A DNA stretch of 64,000 nucleotides. Source: Fasciola hepatica. Taxonomy: Eukaryota; Platyhelminthes; Trematoda; Plagiorchiida; Fasciolidae. The position numbers were made by a program, and so were the translations under genes. Positions within the stretch are counted from its first letter, which is position 1, and the number at the start of each line of letters is the position of its first letter. A model generated the notes under the pieces. It saw only the letters and a list, made by a program, of their open reading frames with translations. It did no database searches and was not told the origin of the DNA. Location: contig CANUEZ040000165.1 in the NCBI GenBank assembly GCA_948099385.1, positions 5,096,501 to 5,160,500 on the forward strand, written 5' to 3'. Positions 56,283 to 64,000 of the stretch are shown piece by piece.

Positions 56283-59021
56283 TTATTGGGCCTCAGGGTT
56301 AGGGTTATCAGCTCCTCCGTCTTCGCTCTCGAGTAGGTTAATACTGCGTATGTCACGAATGAGCACTCCGTTAGCTGTCTTCACCTTCACCGTTCTTATC
56401 ATTCCGTCAGTGCTTTTGATGGTTTCCGTAACTACTCCCAAAGACCAAGCGCTGAAATGTGCGCGTTCGTCGGCGATCATAACCACGTCCCCAACTTTGA
56501 ATGGTCTTGTTTTGGCCAGCCACTTCTGTCGAGTCTGCAAAGCCGGTAGGTACTCCCGTAGCCATCGCCTCCAGAAGACCTTGGCCGGATAGTTCGCTTG
56601 CTTCCACCCGTGGAGGGAGCTCCCACGAAGGTTTACCGGCCCTTGGAAACCCTCGTTCGACCTTAGCGTCAATAAGTCGTTCGGGGTGAGCGCCAGGTGG
56701 GTGGGGTCGCCGTTCAATACTGGAACCAGGGGGCGGTTGTTCAGAATTCGCTCCACCTCAGTCATGACGGTGTTCAGCCTCTCGTCGTCGGTCGGCTGTT
56801 GCTCCATGATTGGCAGCAATATCCGTCTGGCGGACCGGATCATGCGTTCCCATATGCCGCCTCGGTGACTGTCCTGTGGGGGGTTGAAATGCCATCGTAT
56901 GCCGTAGGCCACGGTTCGATTCTGCAGTTCGTCCCTGTTTATGTTCTTGTGCCAACGCTGCAATTCCCGTTGAGCGCCCACAAAGTTCGACCCATTATCT
57001 GAGTATATATCGGCCGGTACGCCTCTTCGGTTGATAAATCTTTGCAAGGCCCGTAGAAAGGAATCGGTCGTCATCGAATGTGCGACTTCTAGGTGTACCG
57101 CACGTGATTTCAAGCACGTCATGATACATCCGTATCGCTTTTCTAATCTTTTCCCGCACTTGATCCACAAGGGCCCGAAATAGTCAAACCCGGTGTCACT
57201 GAACGGCCACCAGCCCGTAGTCACCCTGCATTCTGGTAGTGGGGCCATGAGTTGTTTGCCCGCTGTGGCATTGCGTCTCTTGCATTGCACACACCGTCGG
57301 ATTACGCGTTTTACAGTCTCTCGTCCTCTCAACAACCAAAGACGCTTTCGGATGACGCTCGTCACGTGACTTTCCCCGGCATGTCCCTCAATGGCTTGGA
57401 CGTGTTGAATCATTAGCTCTACTACAGGTTGCCTCGCAGGCAGCAGTATAGGATACTTTGTGTCGAAGTTCAGGTGGGCGTTGGTCAGCCTACCATCCAC
57501 CCGCAGCAGTCCGTTGATGAGTTTGGGGTTTAAACGCTTCAGCTCGCCTCTTGGAGATGGCATGTCTTTATTGGTCGGCCCCACTTCTTCCGCCCTCTTG
57601 AGTTCTCGGGCGAAAGCCTCGCGTTGAATCATTCTGAAAATATCGTACTCTGCCGCTTGTAGCTCATCGGGACCTATCGGGCCGACCCGTATCCGACCTG
57701 AGGGCCGTAGCCCTTTCATGACTAGTAAATTTCTCTTGAACCTGGTTAACCAAACTAGCGAACGAAGCGTCTTCATCCAGGAAGAAAACCTGACCAGTCG
57801 CGATAGAATGGACGACGCTTCGACGACGTTGGTTGCTATCACTACGCCTTTGATCTCCAGTTCCAATTCCGTAGGAGGTTTTAATTCGAACACGGGCCAG
57901 TCCTGTTTGGGCAATTGCAGGACGTTTGGTCCTCTCGTCCACGTGTCCAGTTGCCTGAAATTGTTCGCACCTCGGGAGCACAGGTCGGCCGGATTATCGC
58001 CAGACCTGACATGACTCCACTGGTGCGTGGCTGATTCATCGTGGATAATCGTGAGCCGGTTAGCAACGAAAGTACTAAACTGGCTCCGGACGTTGTTGAT
58101 ATAGTAAATTACTATCGTTGAATCCGTCCAGAAGCTCACCGACCAAATGTAGAGATCGAAACATCTCTTCACAGCTTGCACCACCCTGACTGCCAACACG
58201 GCTGCGCTGAGTTCAAGGCGTGGGACTGAGACCGACTTCAGTGGAGCAACGCGGGCTTTGACGAACAGGATCCTCGTAGTATATTGTCCATCTCCTGCGC
58301 ACCATCGTCCGTACACCACAGCTCCATAACCGACTTCGGATGCATCGGAAAAGGCATGTAGTTCTCCAGTCCGCGTCGTATGGCCAGGAGTCAAACATCG
58401 TGGGATTCTTATGTCCCCTAATTTCTTCAAGGTGTTCAAAAATTCTTCCCAGTCCAGCCGGTCCCCTCGGTCCAGTGACTGGTCCCAATCAACTTCCTTA
58501 CGGCACAGCCGCTGCAGCAAGATCTTTCCGGGTAGCAGCCATGGTGAGACGAAACCGAGCAGGTCGAACAAACTTTGGACGGCAGATAGTATGCCACGAC
58601 GGGTTATTGGAAGCTCGGGAACGTTTAGCTCGAAAACAAAATCGTCCGTTTCCGCGTCCCATTGTTTCCCTAAAGTGCGCTCGATAGGAAGTGGAGAGCC
58701 GTCCAAATCTCTTACCCTTTCGGCCTTTTCGTGATACGTGATGACCTTCAGCACTTCTGAAGCGTTCGACATCCATTTAGTTAGATGGAAGCCGCCCTCT
58801 TCCAGCAATCTCGTCAGACCCCTGAACTGCTCTAGAGCTGATTCCACATCATCGAATGACCCAAGGTAGTCGTCGACGTAGAAGTTCCTGCTGACGCTTT
58901 CTACCACCGTCCGATGTACTAGATCGCCAAGTTTGCTCGCTGATTCTCGGAGGGCGTAGTTGGCACAAAATGGTGACGATATGGCTCCGAAGGGGTGGAC
59001 GGTCATCCTATAATTCACCAC
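56283..59021 (-). CDS. BEL-B pol: late RT, RNase H, integrase and C-terminal domain
   Basis: An open 912-codon frame. Residues 1-60 are the RT palm (VHPFGAISSPFCANYAL, then FYVDDYL with catalytic D50 and D51), followed by LFDLLGFVSPWLLPGK (151-166). RNase H has D226 (FSDAS), E270 (PRLEL), D300 (WTDST) and D346 (NPAD). A zinc-binding domain has H540, H547 or H552, C577 and C580. The integrase catalytic triad is D613 (FDYFGP), D675 (YSDNGS) and E725 (GGIWE). The DUF5641-like end covers 761-898. All key residues are present. Together these copy, trim and integrate the element. The Met at 59021 is only where the frame opens; the true protein would start far upstream in gag. Confidence 0.95.
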   Translation of the reverse strand: MVNYRMTVHPFGAISSPFCANYALRESASKLGDLVHRTVVESVSRNFYVDDYLGSFDDVESALEQFRGLTRLLEEGGFHLTKWMSNASEVLKVITYHEKAERVRDLDGSPLPIERTLGKQWDAETDDFVFELNVPELPITRRGILSAVQSLFDLLGFVSPWLLPGKILLQRLCRKEVDWDQSLDRGDRLDWEEFLNTLKKLGDIRIPRCLTPGHTTRTGELHAFSDASEVGYGAVVYGRWCAGDGQYTTRILFVKARVAPLKSVSVPRLELSAAVLAVRVVQAVKRCFDLYIWSVSFWTDSTIVIYYINNVRSQFSTFVANRLTIIHDESATHQWSHVRSGDNPADLCSRGANNFRQLDTWTRGPNVLQLPKQDWPVFELKPPTELELEIKGVVIATNVVEASSILSRLVRFSSWMKTLRSLVWLTRFKRNLLVMKGLRPSGRIRVGPIGPDELQAAEYDIFRMIQREAFARELKRAEEVGPTNKDMPSPRGELKRLNPKLINGLLRVDGRLTNAHLNFDTKYPILLPARQPVVELMIQHVQAIEGHAGESHVTSVIRKRLWLLRGRETVKRVIRRCVQCKRRNATAGKQLMAPLPECRVTTGWWPFSDTGFDYFGPLWIKCGKRLEKRYGCIMTCLKSRAVHLEVAHSMTTDSFLRALQRFINRRGVPADIYSDNGSNFVGAQRELQRWHKNINRDELQNRTVAYGIRWHFNPPQDSHRGGIWERMIRSARRILLPIMEQQPTDDERLNTVMTEVERILNNRPLVPVLNGDPTHLALTPNDLLTLRSNEGFQGPVNLRGSSLHGWKQANYPAKVFWRRWLREYLPALQTRQKWLAKTRPFKVGDVVMIADERAHFSAWSLGVVTETIKSTDGMIRTVKVKTANGVLIRDIRSINLLESEDGGADNPNPEAQ

Positions 59022-59422
59022 TGCGTTGTCCCGGTCGCTCCCTTCTCAACACAGGAAACGCAAAGCATCTCGTTATCCTACCGGAATCTTCACCTGATGA
59101 AACATTTCCCTAATGTCAGCAGACAAAGCCACTTTACCCACTCTGAAACGGCACAAAACATCGATCGGTGGAGTGGTCCAGTCAGGCCCCTGTAGTAGGC
59201 AATCGTTTAACGACTTGCCCTGGAACTTGGCCGCACAGTCGAAAACCACCCGCAGTTTATTGGGTTTCTTAGGGTGGATAACCGGATGGTGAGGCAGATA
59301 CCAGATACCCCTTTTGCTGTCGGTGTTAACAGGCACCCTTTCAACGTAACCGAGGTCCCCGTTTCGCTTCATCAAATCCGCGTGTTGTTCCCACAGATTC
59401 TGGTCTCGAATGAAGCGTTCTT
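59022..59422 (-). pseudogene. BEL-B pol: early RT, frame-broken
   Basis: Minus frame 59073-59375 encodes GDLGYVERVPVNTD, WYLPHHPVIHPKKPNKLRVVFDCAA, LLQGPDWTTPPIDVLCRF and ALSADIREMFHQVKIPVG, the fingers and motif A of the BEL RT with the first catalytic D. It ends in a stop and a frame change before the 912-codon frame. It lines up residue for residue with the uninterrupted BEL-A frame. Confidence 0.9.
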
Positions 59423-60364
59423 TTAGTCGTAGTAATCGTTGGAGAACATAATTTCTGTTGTCAGTCCACGGGTCGGCCGGTGTGCGCCATGGGAGGGGAA
59501 CCTCGAACTGTTTTTGAGGCCTCTAGTGCCTTGCCGCACCGTTTGTAGAGCGAAGTGACCCTCTTGAGACAACGTCGGTCTTTCGTCTCCAATGTCATGA
59601 AACTCCTTTTCATACAGCCGTTGCAGATGATACTCTATGCGGTCCGTTTCGGCGGATAAGTAATTCACGGAACCGCGTACCCCTACTGGACCGTATAACA
59701 TCCATCCCAGAACCGTGCGTACGGCATAAGGTGCCTGGCGGTCGCCCACTCTCTGGTCAAGCACCCAATGCGCCTCTGGCACGTCGCAGCCGATGAGGAG
59801 ATCCACTTCATCATCTTCCCAGTCCACAACGGTTACATCCTGCAGGTGGGGCCACCGAGTCAAGATTGCGTTCACCGACCTTGGTGCTCGCATGGGGAGA
59901 TCCGCTAACGTGAATGCCTCCGTTGGTTCAATTTCCTCGTTAGTGTCTAGAGAGATGAGTTGCAGCCTTAATCTACCGGCAGTCATTACCTGTGTTCCGC
60001 CCACCGTGCTCACCGCTAACGACGTCGCACCTTTAGCCAGTTGGTGTTTGTCGGCAAACCGCTCTTTCACTAATGTGGTGTCGGATCCACTATCAACGAA
60101 AGCCAACGCCTTGACTATCCCAGTCGGAGTCACTACTCCCACGGCCACTACGCCTAAACGTACCGGTTTACTGGCAGATTGTGAAGTTGAACAAATAACG
60201 CTGGGTTTGGTACTCGCCTCGGATATGGTTACTCTCGCTTGATGCAGCAGCCGATGGCGTCTGCCCGTGCAGCCCTCGTAACCACATCGATTCCTTGTTC
60301 TACAGGCTGCTGCCCGGTGCGTGGTGTTGAGACAGATAAAACATGCTCCTGCCATCCTCGCCAT
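59423..60364 (-). pseudogene. BEL-B zinc knuckles, aspartic protease and linker
   Basis: A 313-residue frame from an internal Met. CFICLNTTHRAAAC and CGYEGCTGRRHRLLH end the nucleocapsid array. FVDSGSDTTLV (active site D91-S-G) is the retropepsin. DLLIGCDVPEAHWVLDQRVG starts the conserved linker to RT. A frameshift near 59500 turns the end into unrelated residues. In the same frame, upstream of the Met, lies another CCHC knuckle (CRSCGTSHGLPEC, about 60440). The first 80 residues are almost the same as in BEL-A; after VTPTG they diverge. Confidence 0.9.
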
Positions 60365-61486
60365 TCCCCACCGTTCGTCTATTGTGGCGTTGCCGAACTT
60401 GGGGCATTCTGGTAGGCCATGGCTAGTACCACAGGATCTGCAATTTGGTTTCGCAGTAGCATCTCGTGAAATGACGTGTGTATTGGTCCAAGGCTGTTAC
60501 TTTGGATGTTCCCGTACAGGGGTTTGGACTTGGCTAGTACCGGGCTTGTTTGCTCGGTTGCTGTCCCGGATGAGTCGGCCGAATCTGCTGTCAGCTATCT
60601 TGGTTTGCCTGTCCAAGTATTCAGTCAGGTCTTCGAAGTTGGCTTCTCTGTCGCTTCGGCTTATCCGTTCAGCTTCTTCCGCCCACCGACCCTGTAGTTC
60701 GGGAGAGAGGTGACGGACTATGCCTTCCAAAGTGTGCATGGCGTCTAGGTCAGCCCTGTATCCTAAGTGGTCGAGGGCTATTGAGCAGTTCTGCATCTTG
60801 ATCACCAGGTTGGCCATGGTGTAGACGTCGCCCTTGGTTCTCTTTGCCTCTGCCATCACGCCCTATATTAGGTTATGGGCTACTTTGAAAGGTAGGCCAA
60901 ACAAGTCCCTTAGAATCGTTCTTGCCCTTGTGTAGCCTTGTTCTGGGTCGAGCTTGGTGCACCCGTCGATAGCTTCTCCTGCTCGGCCTCGGCAGTAGTG
61001 AGTAAGGTAAAGAAGCCTTTGCCCAGGGTCGGTTACCTTATTTTCAACGAACATCTCGAACTGCTTGACAAACTTGCAGTATTGCTCAGCTCGCCCGTCG
61101 AAAACCGTTAACTCCACTCTAGGCAGATCGATCGATGGTGGTTTGTAGTCGGCGACCGGCGTGGGGTTCCCTACCTTATTGCACCCTAACCTATCGGAAG
61201 TGTCGAAGTCACTGGTCTCATGCTCTCGCTGTTTCTGTGTACACTTCTCTGCTTCATGCGCCTGTAGTCTAGCCGAAAGTAACTGTTGCTCTAGTTCTAG
61301 TATTCTCAGCTTATATAAATCGACATCCTTACGATCAATATTGTTTTCAATAACACATGAACTAGCACTGACAGGACTAGGCGATCTAGCATTAACTAAA
61401 GAATCATATGTACCCAAAACCTCCCCAGAGACTTGCCGTATTACTTCCTGTCCGGATTCGACTGCCTTTGATCCTTTTCTTGGCAT
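60365..61486 (-). pseudogene. BEL-B gag with two in-frame stops
   Basis: Met at 61486 (MPRKGSKAVESGQ), chosen because BEL-A and BEL-C share it; the open frame itself reaches into the LTR. A coiled-coil-like stretch (LRILELEQQLLSARLQAHEAEK) precedes the DUF1759 core (PRVELTVFDGRAEQYCKFVKQFEMFVEN, GQRLLYLTHYCRGRAGEAIDGC). TAG at 60863-60865 interrupts after NLI, then the frame continues through MHTLEGIVRHLSPELQGRW to a TAA at 60497-60499, and on in the same frame to the zinc knuckles. Gag builds the intracellular particle. Confidence 0.9.
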
Positions 61487-61528
61487 TTTGCGTGATTTTC
61501 CTCGTTCCAAAATTGATCTATTGAGTAT

Positions 61529-61905
61529 TGTTACGAACGTTTGAGCAATGCGTAGCCAAATTCGCAACGGATCCCGAAATCAAAAGACGATTATCCGTGA
61601 TATTCTACGATACTAGATTATTACAATAAACAATGACATAAACAATATACAAACCTCAATAATGCGATCACAAGGACTCAACAACGAGAAACCGAATAGC
61701 AGCGTGTGAGCAGACAGCACGTGCGTCACGCAGGTCCTGAACAAGGATGTGCCAAAGTAGCGCTGTGGGCGCGAACAAACAACAATTGGTCCAGAAAAAC
61801 AACCAGTTCGTAAAGACAAGTGAATAGTGTATGGAAATGAGTGATGTTGGGAAAAACACTGCATCGCGAGGGAAAAAGGGGGATTTTCCACGACCGGCTG
61901 TTACA
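61529..61905 (-). repeat. BEL-B 5' LTR
   Basis: 377 bases, about 99% identical by eye to 55210-55586 (differences near positions 61623-61625, 61664 and 61862). Confidence 0.95.
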
Positions 61906-62637
61906 AGCGGTACAAAACTAGTCACGCAAATGGGACCTTCCATTAAACCTCACCAAGTGTCAATGATTGACCACAAATACAGGGACTAGTGGGAATGGTG
62001 TGGGTTCGTTGCAAGTGGTCTAGCAGGTCAAAGACTTGGGCGGTATAATGGACTACAGCTTTAAGCCGTCAAAGCAGTACACCTCAGCAGCCAATACGGC
62101 CAGGAGAGAACTCTTTCGAGTAAGATCCATCATGTCGTGTAGAGAACCGGAGATTTTCGTTCCGATATGTCAAGCCATAGTTAGGCCGCATATGGAGTAC
62201 TGCGTGAAGGTCTGGGCACCGTACTACCAGTAAGTTATAGACTGTCTGGAGAAAGTGCAAGGGCTAGCCACTAGAATGGTGGCTGGGCAGGGGGCTTTAG
62301 CTACACAGAGCGTCTCCGTGCCCTAGAACTGTTCTCGATGGAGAGGCGCCGCATTCGCGGGGATTTGATAGAAACCTTCAAGGTTATGAAGAGACGGTCG
62401 GGAATAAGTCGAGAAGACCATTTCTCTCTGATCCCCGAGAGAGGCACAAGGGGGCATAGCCTTAGATTACATAGGAAGCATTCGAGTCTCCAAATTATGG
62501 CGAATTACTTCTCAAATAGAGTGGTGCCCTATTGGAATAAGCTCCCGGAAGAGGTCATAAATACCGCAACAGTGAAGGCTTTTAAGAAAGCACTAGACCT
62601 ATGTTGGGTGGCAGTATACCCTGAGTTGTACTAAGCA
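61906..62637 (+). pseudogene. Family 3 LINE ORF2, part 3 (RT thumb and C-terminus)
   Basis: Resumes the frame cut at 55209. After a stop come SRKWDLPLNLTKC and VKDLGGIMDYSFKPSKQY (family VKDLGV--D--L-F--H), ICQAIVRPHMEYCVKVWAPYY, a stop, a broken LEKVQ-AT block, then RRRIRGDLIETFKVMK and YFSNRVVPYWNKLPEEVINTATVKAFKKALD. Downstream of the catalytic core; ends at the TAA at 62632. Confidence 0.9.
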
Positions 62638-62841
62638 GCTTTTAGGGTCGGACGCGATTTATTCATTGCTTCCACTTTTATCTGCCAGGGCTGATACTGC
62701 ACAAACTTTCGGCTTATCAGAAAAAGAAAACCACTCAATGTTGGGAGCTACGGAGACGCGCAGACAACATAATTATCTGGACACACGATTGGCTCTGACC
62801 ACTGCAAGTCCCGCGCAAACTGAACTGAACTGAATTGAACG
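62638..62841 (+). repeat. Family 3 LINE 3' UTR with (TGAAC)n tail
   Basis: About 0.2 kb after the ORF2 stop, ending in four TGAAC-type units at about 62819-62841. The tail marks the 3' end of the element that starts before 51925. Confidence 0.7.
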
Positions 62842-63029
62842 AAGGATGAGGTAATGTGCTCCTTGTACTTTTGTCAATGAACTTATGTCTTTGAAGATGA
62901 TACTGCCTCGCTAATTCTGCCCTCCAGACAAAAAGCCCAAAGCGCAGCTTTGGAAAGCGAGGAGTCTCGCTGACAGCTTAAAGATCTGGAAGCTCGTTCG
63001 GTCTCGGTCACTTTCGTCCAGTTGAAGCC

Positions 63030-63985
63030 GGCTTCATGCACACCGATGGGGACATCCAAATCGAAAAATGTGTCATTATCTCAGACGTTGCGCCTGAGAA
63101 ACAGACAGGAGTGAATAACAAGAGACACCTAGGCGAAGGAGCAAACGCAGTGGTGTTACATACTAACGCGTGTAGTATCAGAAACAAATGGGCGGAACTC
63201 GCCAAAACCGCTGACGAGCAGAAAGCGTCAATAGTCGCCGTCACGGAAACGTGGCTTTCTGAAGAAGACCATGTGCCGGGCCTAGTTAGCAACGGTTTTG
63301 CATCCTGCAGGCAGGATCGAGAACAGGTCAGATACAAATCACCTTGAGTCTCAGACCAAGATGTGCACTCGCAGTATCCAGTTATGCGCCGTTACGATCA
63401 TCCTTCCAGGCAGAATGGTTAACGTTGTCTGTGTCTACAAGGCACCAAGCACTAACCACGAAGAGGACGTTTGTTCGCTGCGGACTTTGACTGAACTAGT
63501 TAAGGACGCACAAAAGACCCTCATAGGGGTGACTCCAAACTTCCGCACATCGACTGGGTGGATGAGGTCTGCGTGCCGGGATCAGAGGAGCAAACCTACC
63601 TAGAATGGCTGCATGCCAATATGTTGCACCAGCCTATTAGGGAAAATACCAGATATATCACTGGATGCTTTCCATCCTTGCTGGATCTAGCTATAACGAA
63701 CTTCCCCAAAGATGTGTCTCGACTGCATTATTGTGCACACCTGGGCAAGAGTGACCACCTGTGTGTCAAAATAGTTTCATGCATGAGACAACCCAAGGTA
63801 CCTTCAAGGCTGGTCAGACATTTCGGTGGTATGGACATAGATAGTCTCCGTAATAGGGCGATGAGTTTGACCTGGGGCACAACAGAGGAGGCTAATGTCG
63901 AGGAGGGCTGGCAGACCATAAATGGATTTCTGACTGCCCTACAGGAAGAGTTCGCACCCTTAAAACGAAGGAGTGGGTAGGACAA
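63030..63985 (+). pseudogene. Second family 3 LINE: endonuclease, continuing beyond the window
   Basis: AVVLHTNACSIRNKWAELAKTADEQKASIVAVTETWLSEED (about 63150-63270) is the APE endonuclease start with catalytic E in TETWL. MVNVVCVYKAPS follows; the GDFN block has become GVTPNF (about 63525), so the active site is damaged. LLDLAITN and LGKSDHLCVKI (about 63745) retain the SDH motif. The linker FGGMDIDSLRNRAMSLTW and EEGWQTINGFLTALQEEFAPLK runs up to a stop at about 63978. Frames change at about 63345 and 63560. Same strand as, and directly behind, the family 3 element ending at 62841. Confidence 0.85.
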
Positions 63986-64000
63986 ACCCGTGCGGCGGAA

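Larger units (their letters stand above)
55210..61905 (-). mobile_element. BEL-B: near-complete BEL/Pao LTR retrotransposon inserted in a family 3 LINE
   Basis: A 6,696-base minus-strand element with two 377-base LTRs that differ at about four positions, so a recent insertion. Flanks are AGCTG on the left and AGCGG on the right, an imperfect 5-base duplication; five bases is the usual BEL target-site size. Order: 5' LTR, gag, zinc knuckles, protease, RT, RNase H, zinc-binding and integrase domains, C-terminal domain, 3' non-coding region, 3' LTR. No env. Gag has two in-frame stops and pol is interrupted around the protease-RT boundary, but the last 912 codons are open. Confidence 0.95.

Noticed and set aside
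1..64000. Defence system, CRISPR array, prophage or operon
   Set aside because: The window is eukaryotic retrotransposon sequence; repeats are dispersed LINE/LTR copies and microsatellites, not spacer arrays, and no bacterial-type gene cluster is present.

Overview
The window reads as a eukaryotic intergenic repeat graveyard. I find no host protein-coding gene, rRNA, tRNA or CRISPR array that I can support. Almost every recognisable reading frame belongs to a retrotransposon: at least three lineages of CR1/L2-type non-LTR retrotransposon (LINE), three BEL/Pao LTR elements and one Gypsy LTR element. This mix, the short microsatellite 3' tails of the LINEs ((ATT)n and (TGAAC)n) and the degree of nesting fit a repeat-rich invertebrate genome. 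A parasitic flatworm such as a diphyllobothriid tapeworm is my best guess, as inference only. Working names used here: LINE family 1 (EN-RT, ORF1 with an RRM-like domain, long AT-rich 3' UTR), family 2 (second EN-RT lineage), family 3 (third EN-RT lineage, (TGAAC)n tail), and BEL-A, BEL-B and BEL-C.

Layout. 0.5-2.4 kb: minus-strand LINE pieces. 2.4-11.8 kb: plus-strand family 1 remnants, one inserted in another. 11.8-16.5 kb: a minus-strand family 1 element, itself interrupted, then a family 3 endonuclease scrap at about 16.5-17.0 kb. 17.3-21.6 kb: a degenerate minus-strand family 2 element. 23.2-30.6 kb: the best-preserved LINE, a family 1 copy whose ORF2 stays in one frame with only two stops, with a 2.6 kb 3' UTR ending in (ATT)n. 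30.6-33.9 kb: a minus-strand family 1 remnant. 33.998-40.708 kb: BEL-A, degenerate but with both LTRs. 41.1-42.9 kb: BEL-C, one LTR plus gag, abutting a Gypsy remnant at 42.9-45.3 kb. 45.6-51.9 kb: plus-strand LINE remnants, including an ORF1 with PHD-finger and RRM-like parts. 51.9-62.8 kb: one family 3 LINE cut into three by a family 1 3' UTR fragment and by BEL-B (55.210-61.905 kb; LTRs about 99% identical by eye). 63.0-64.0 kb: the start of another family 3 copy that runs out of the window.

Relations. The elements do not form operons; they are linked by insertion order and exchange. BEL-B is the youngest clear insertion. BEL-A and BEL-B share near-identical gag regions, including two shared in-frame stop codons, yet have clearly different pol genes, and the two LTRs of BEL-A disagree in only one third of their length. 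Both point to recombination or gene conversion between BEL copies. No new cellular system was found; the unusual content is the mosaic BEL set, the nesting record and a conserved GC-rich module in the family 1 3' UTR.
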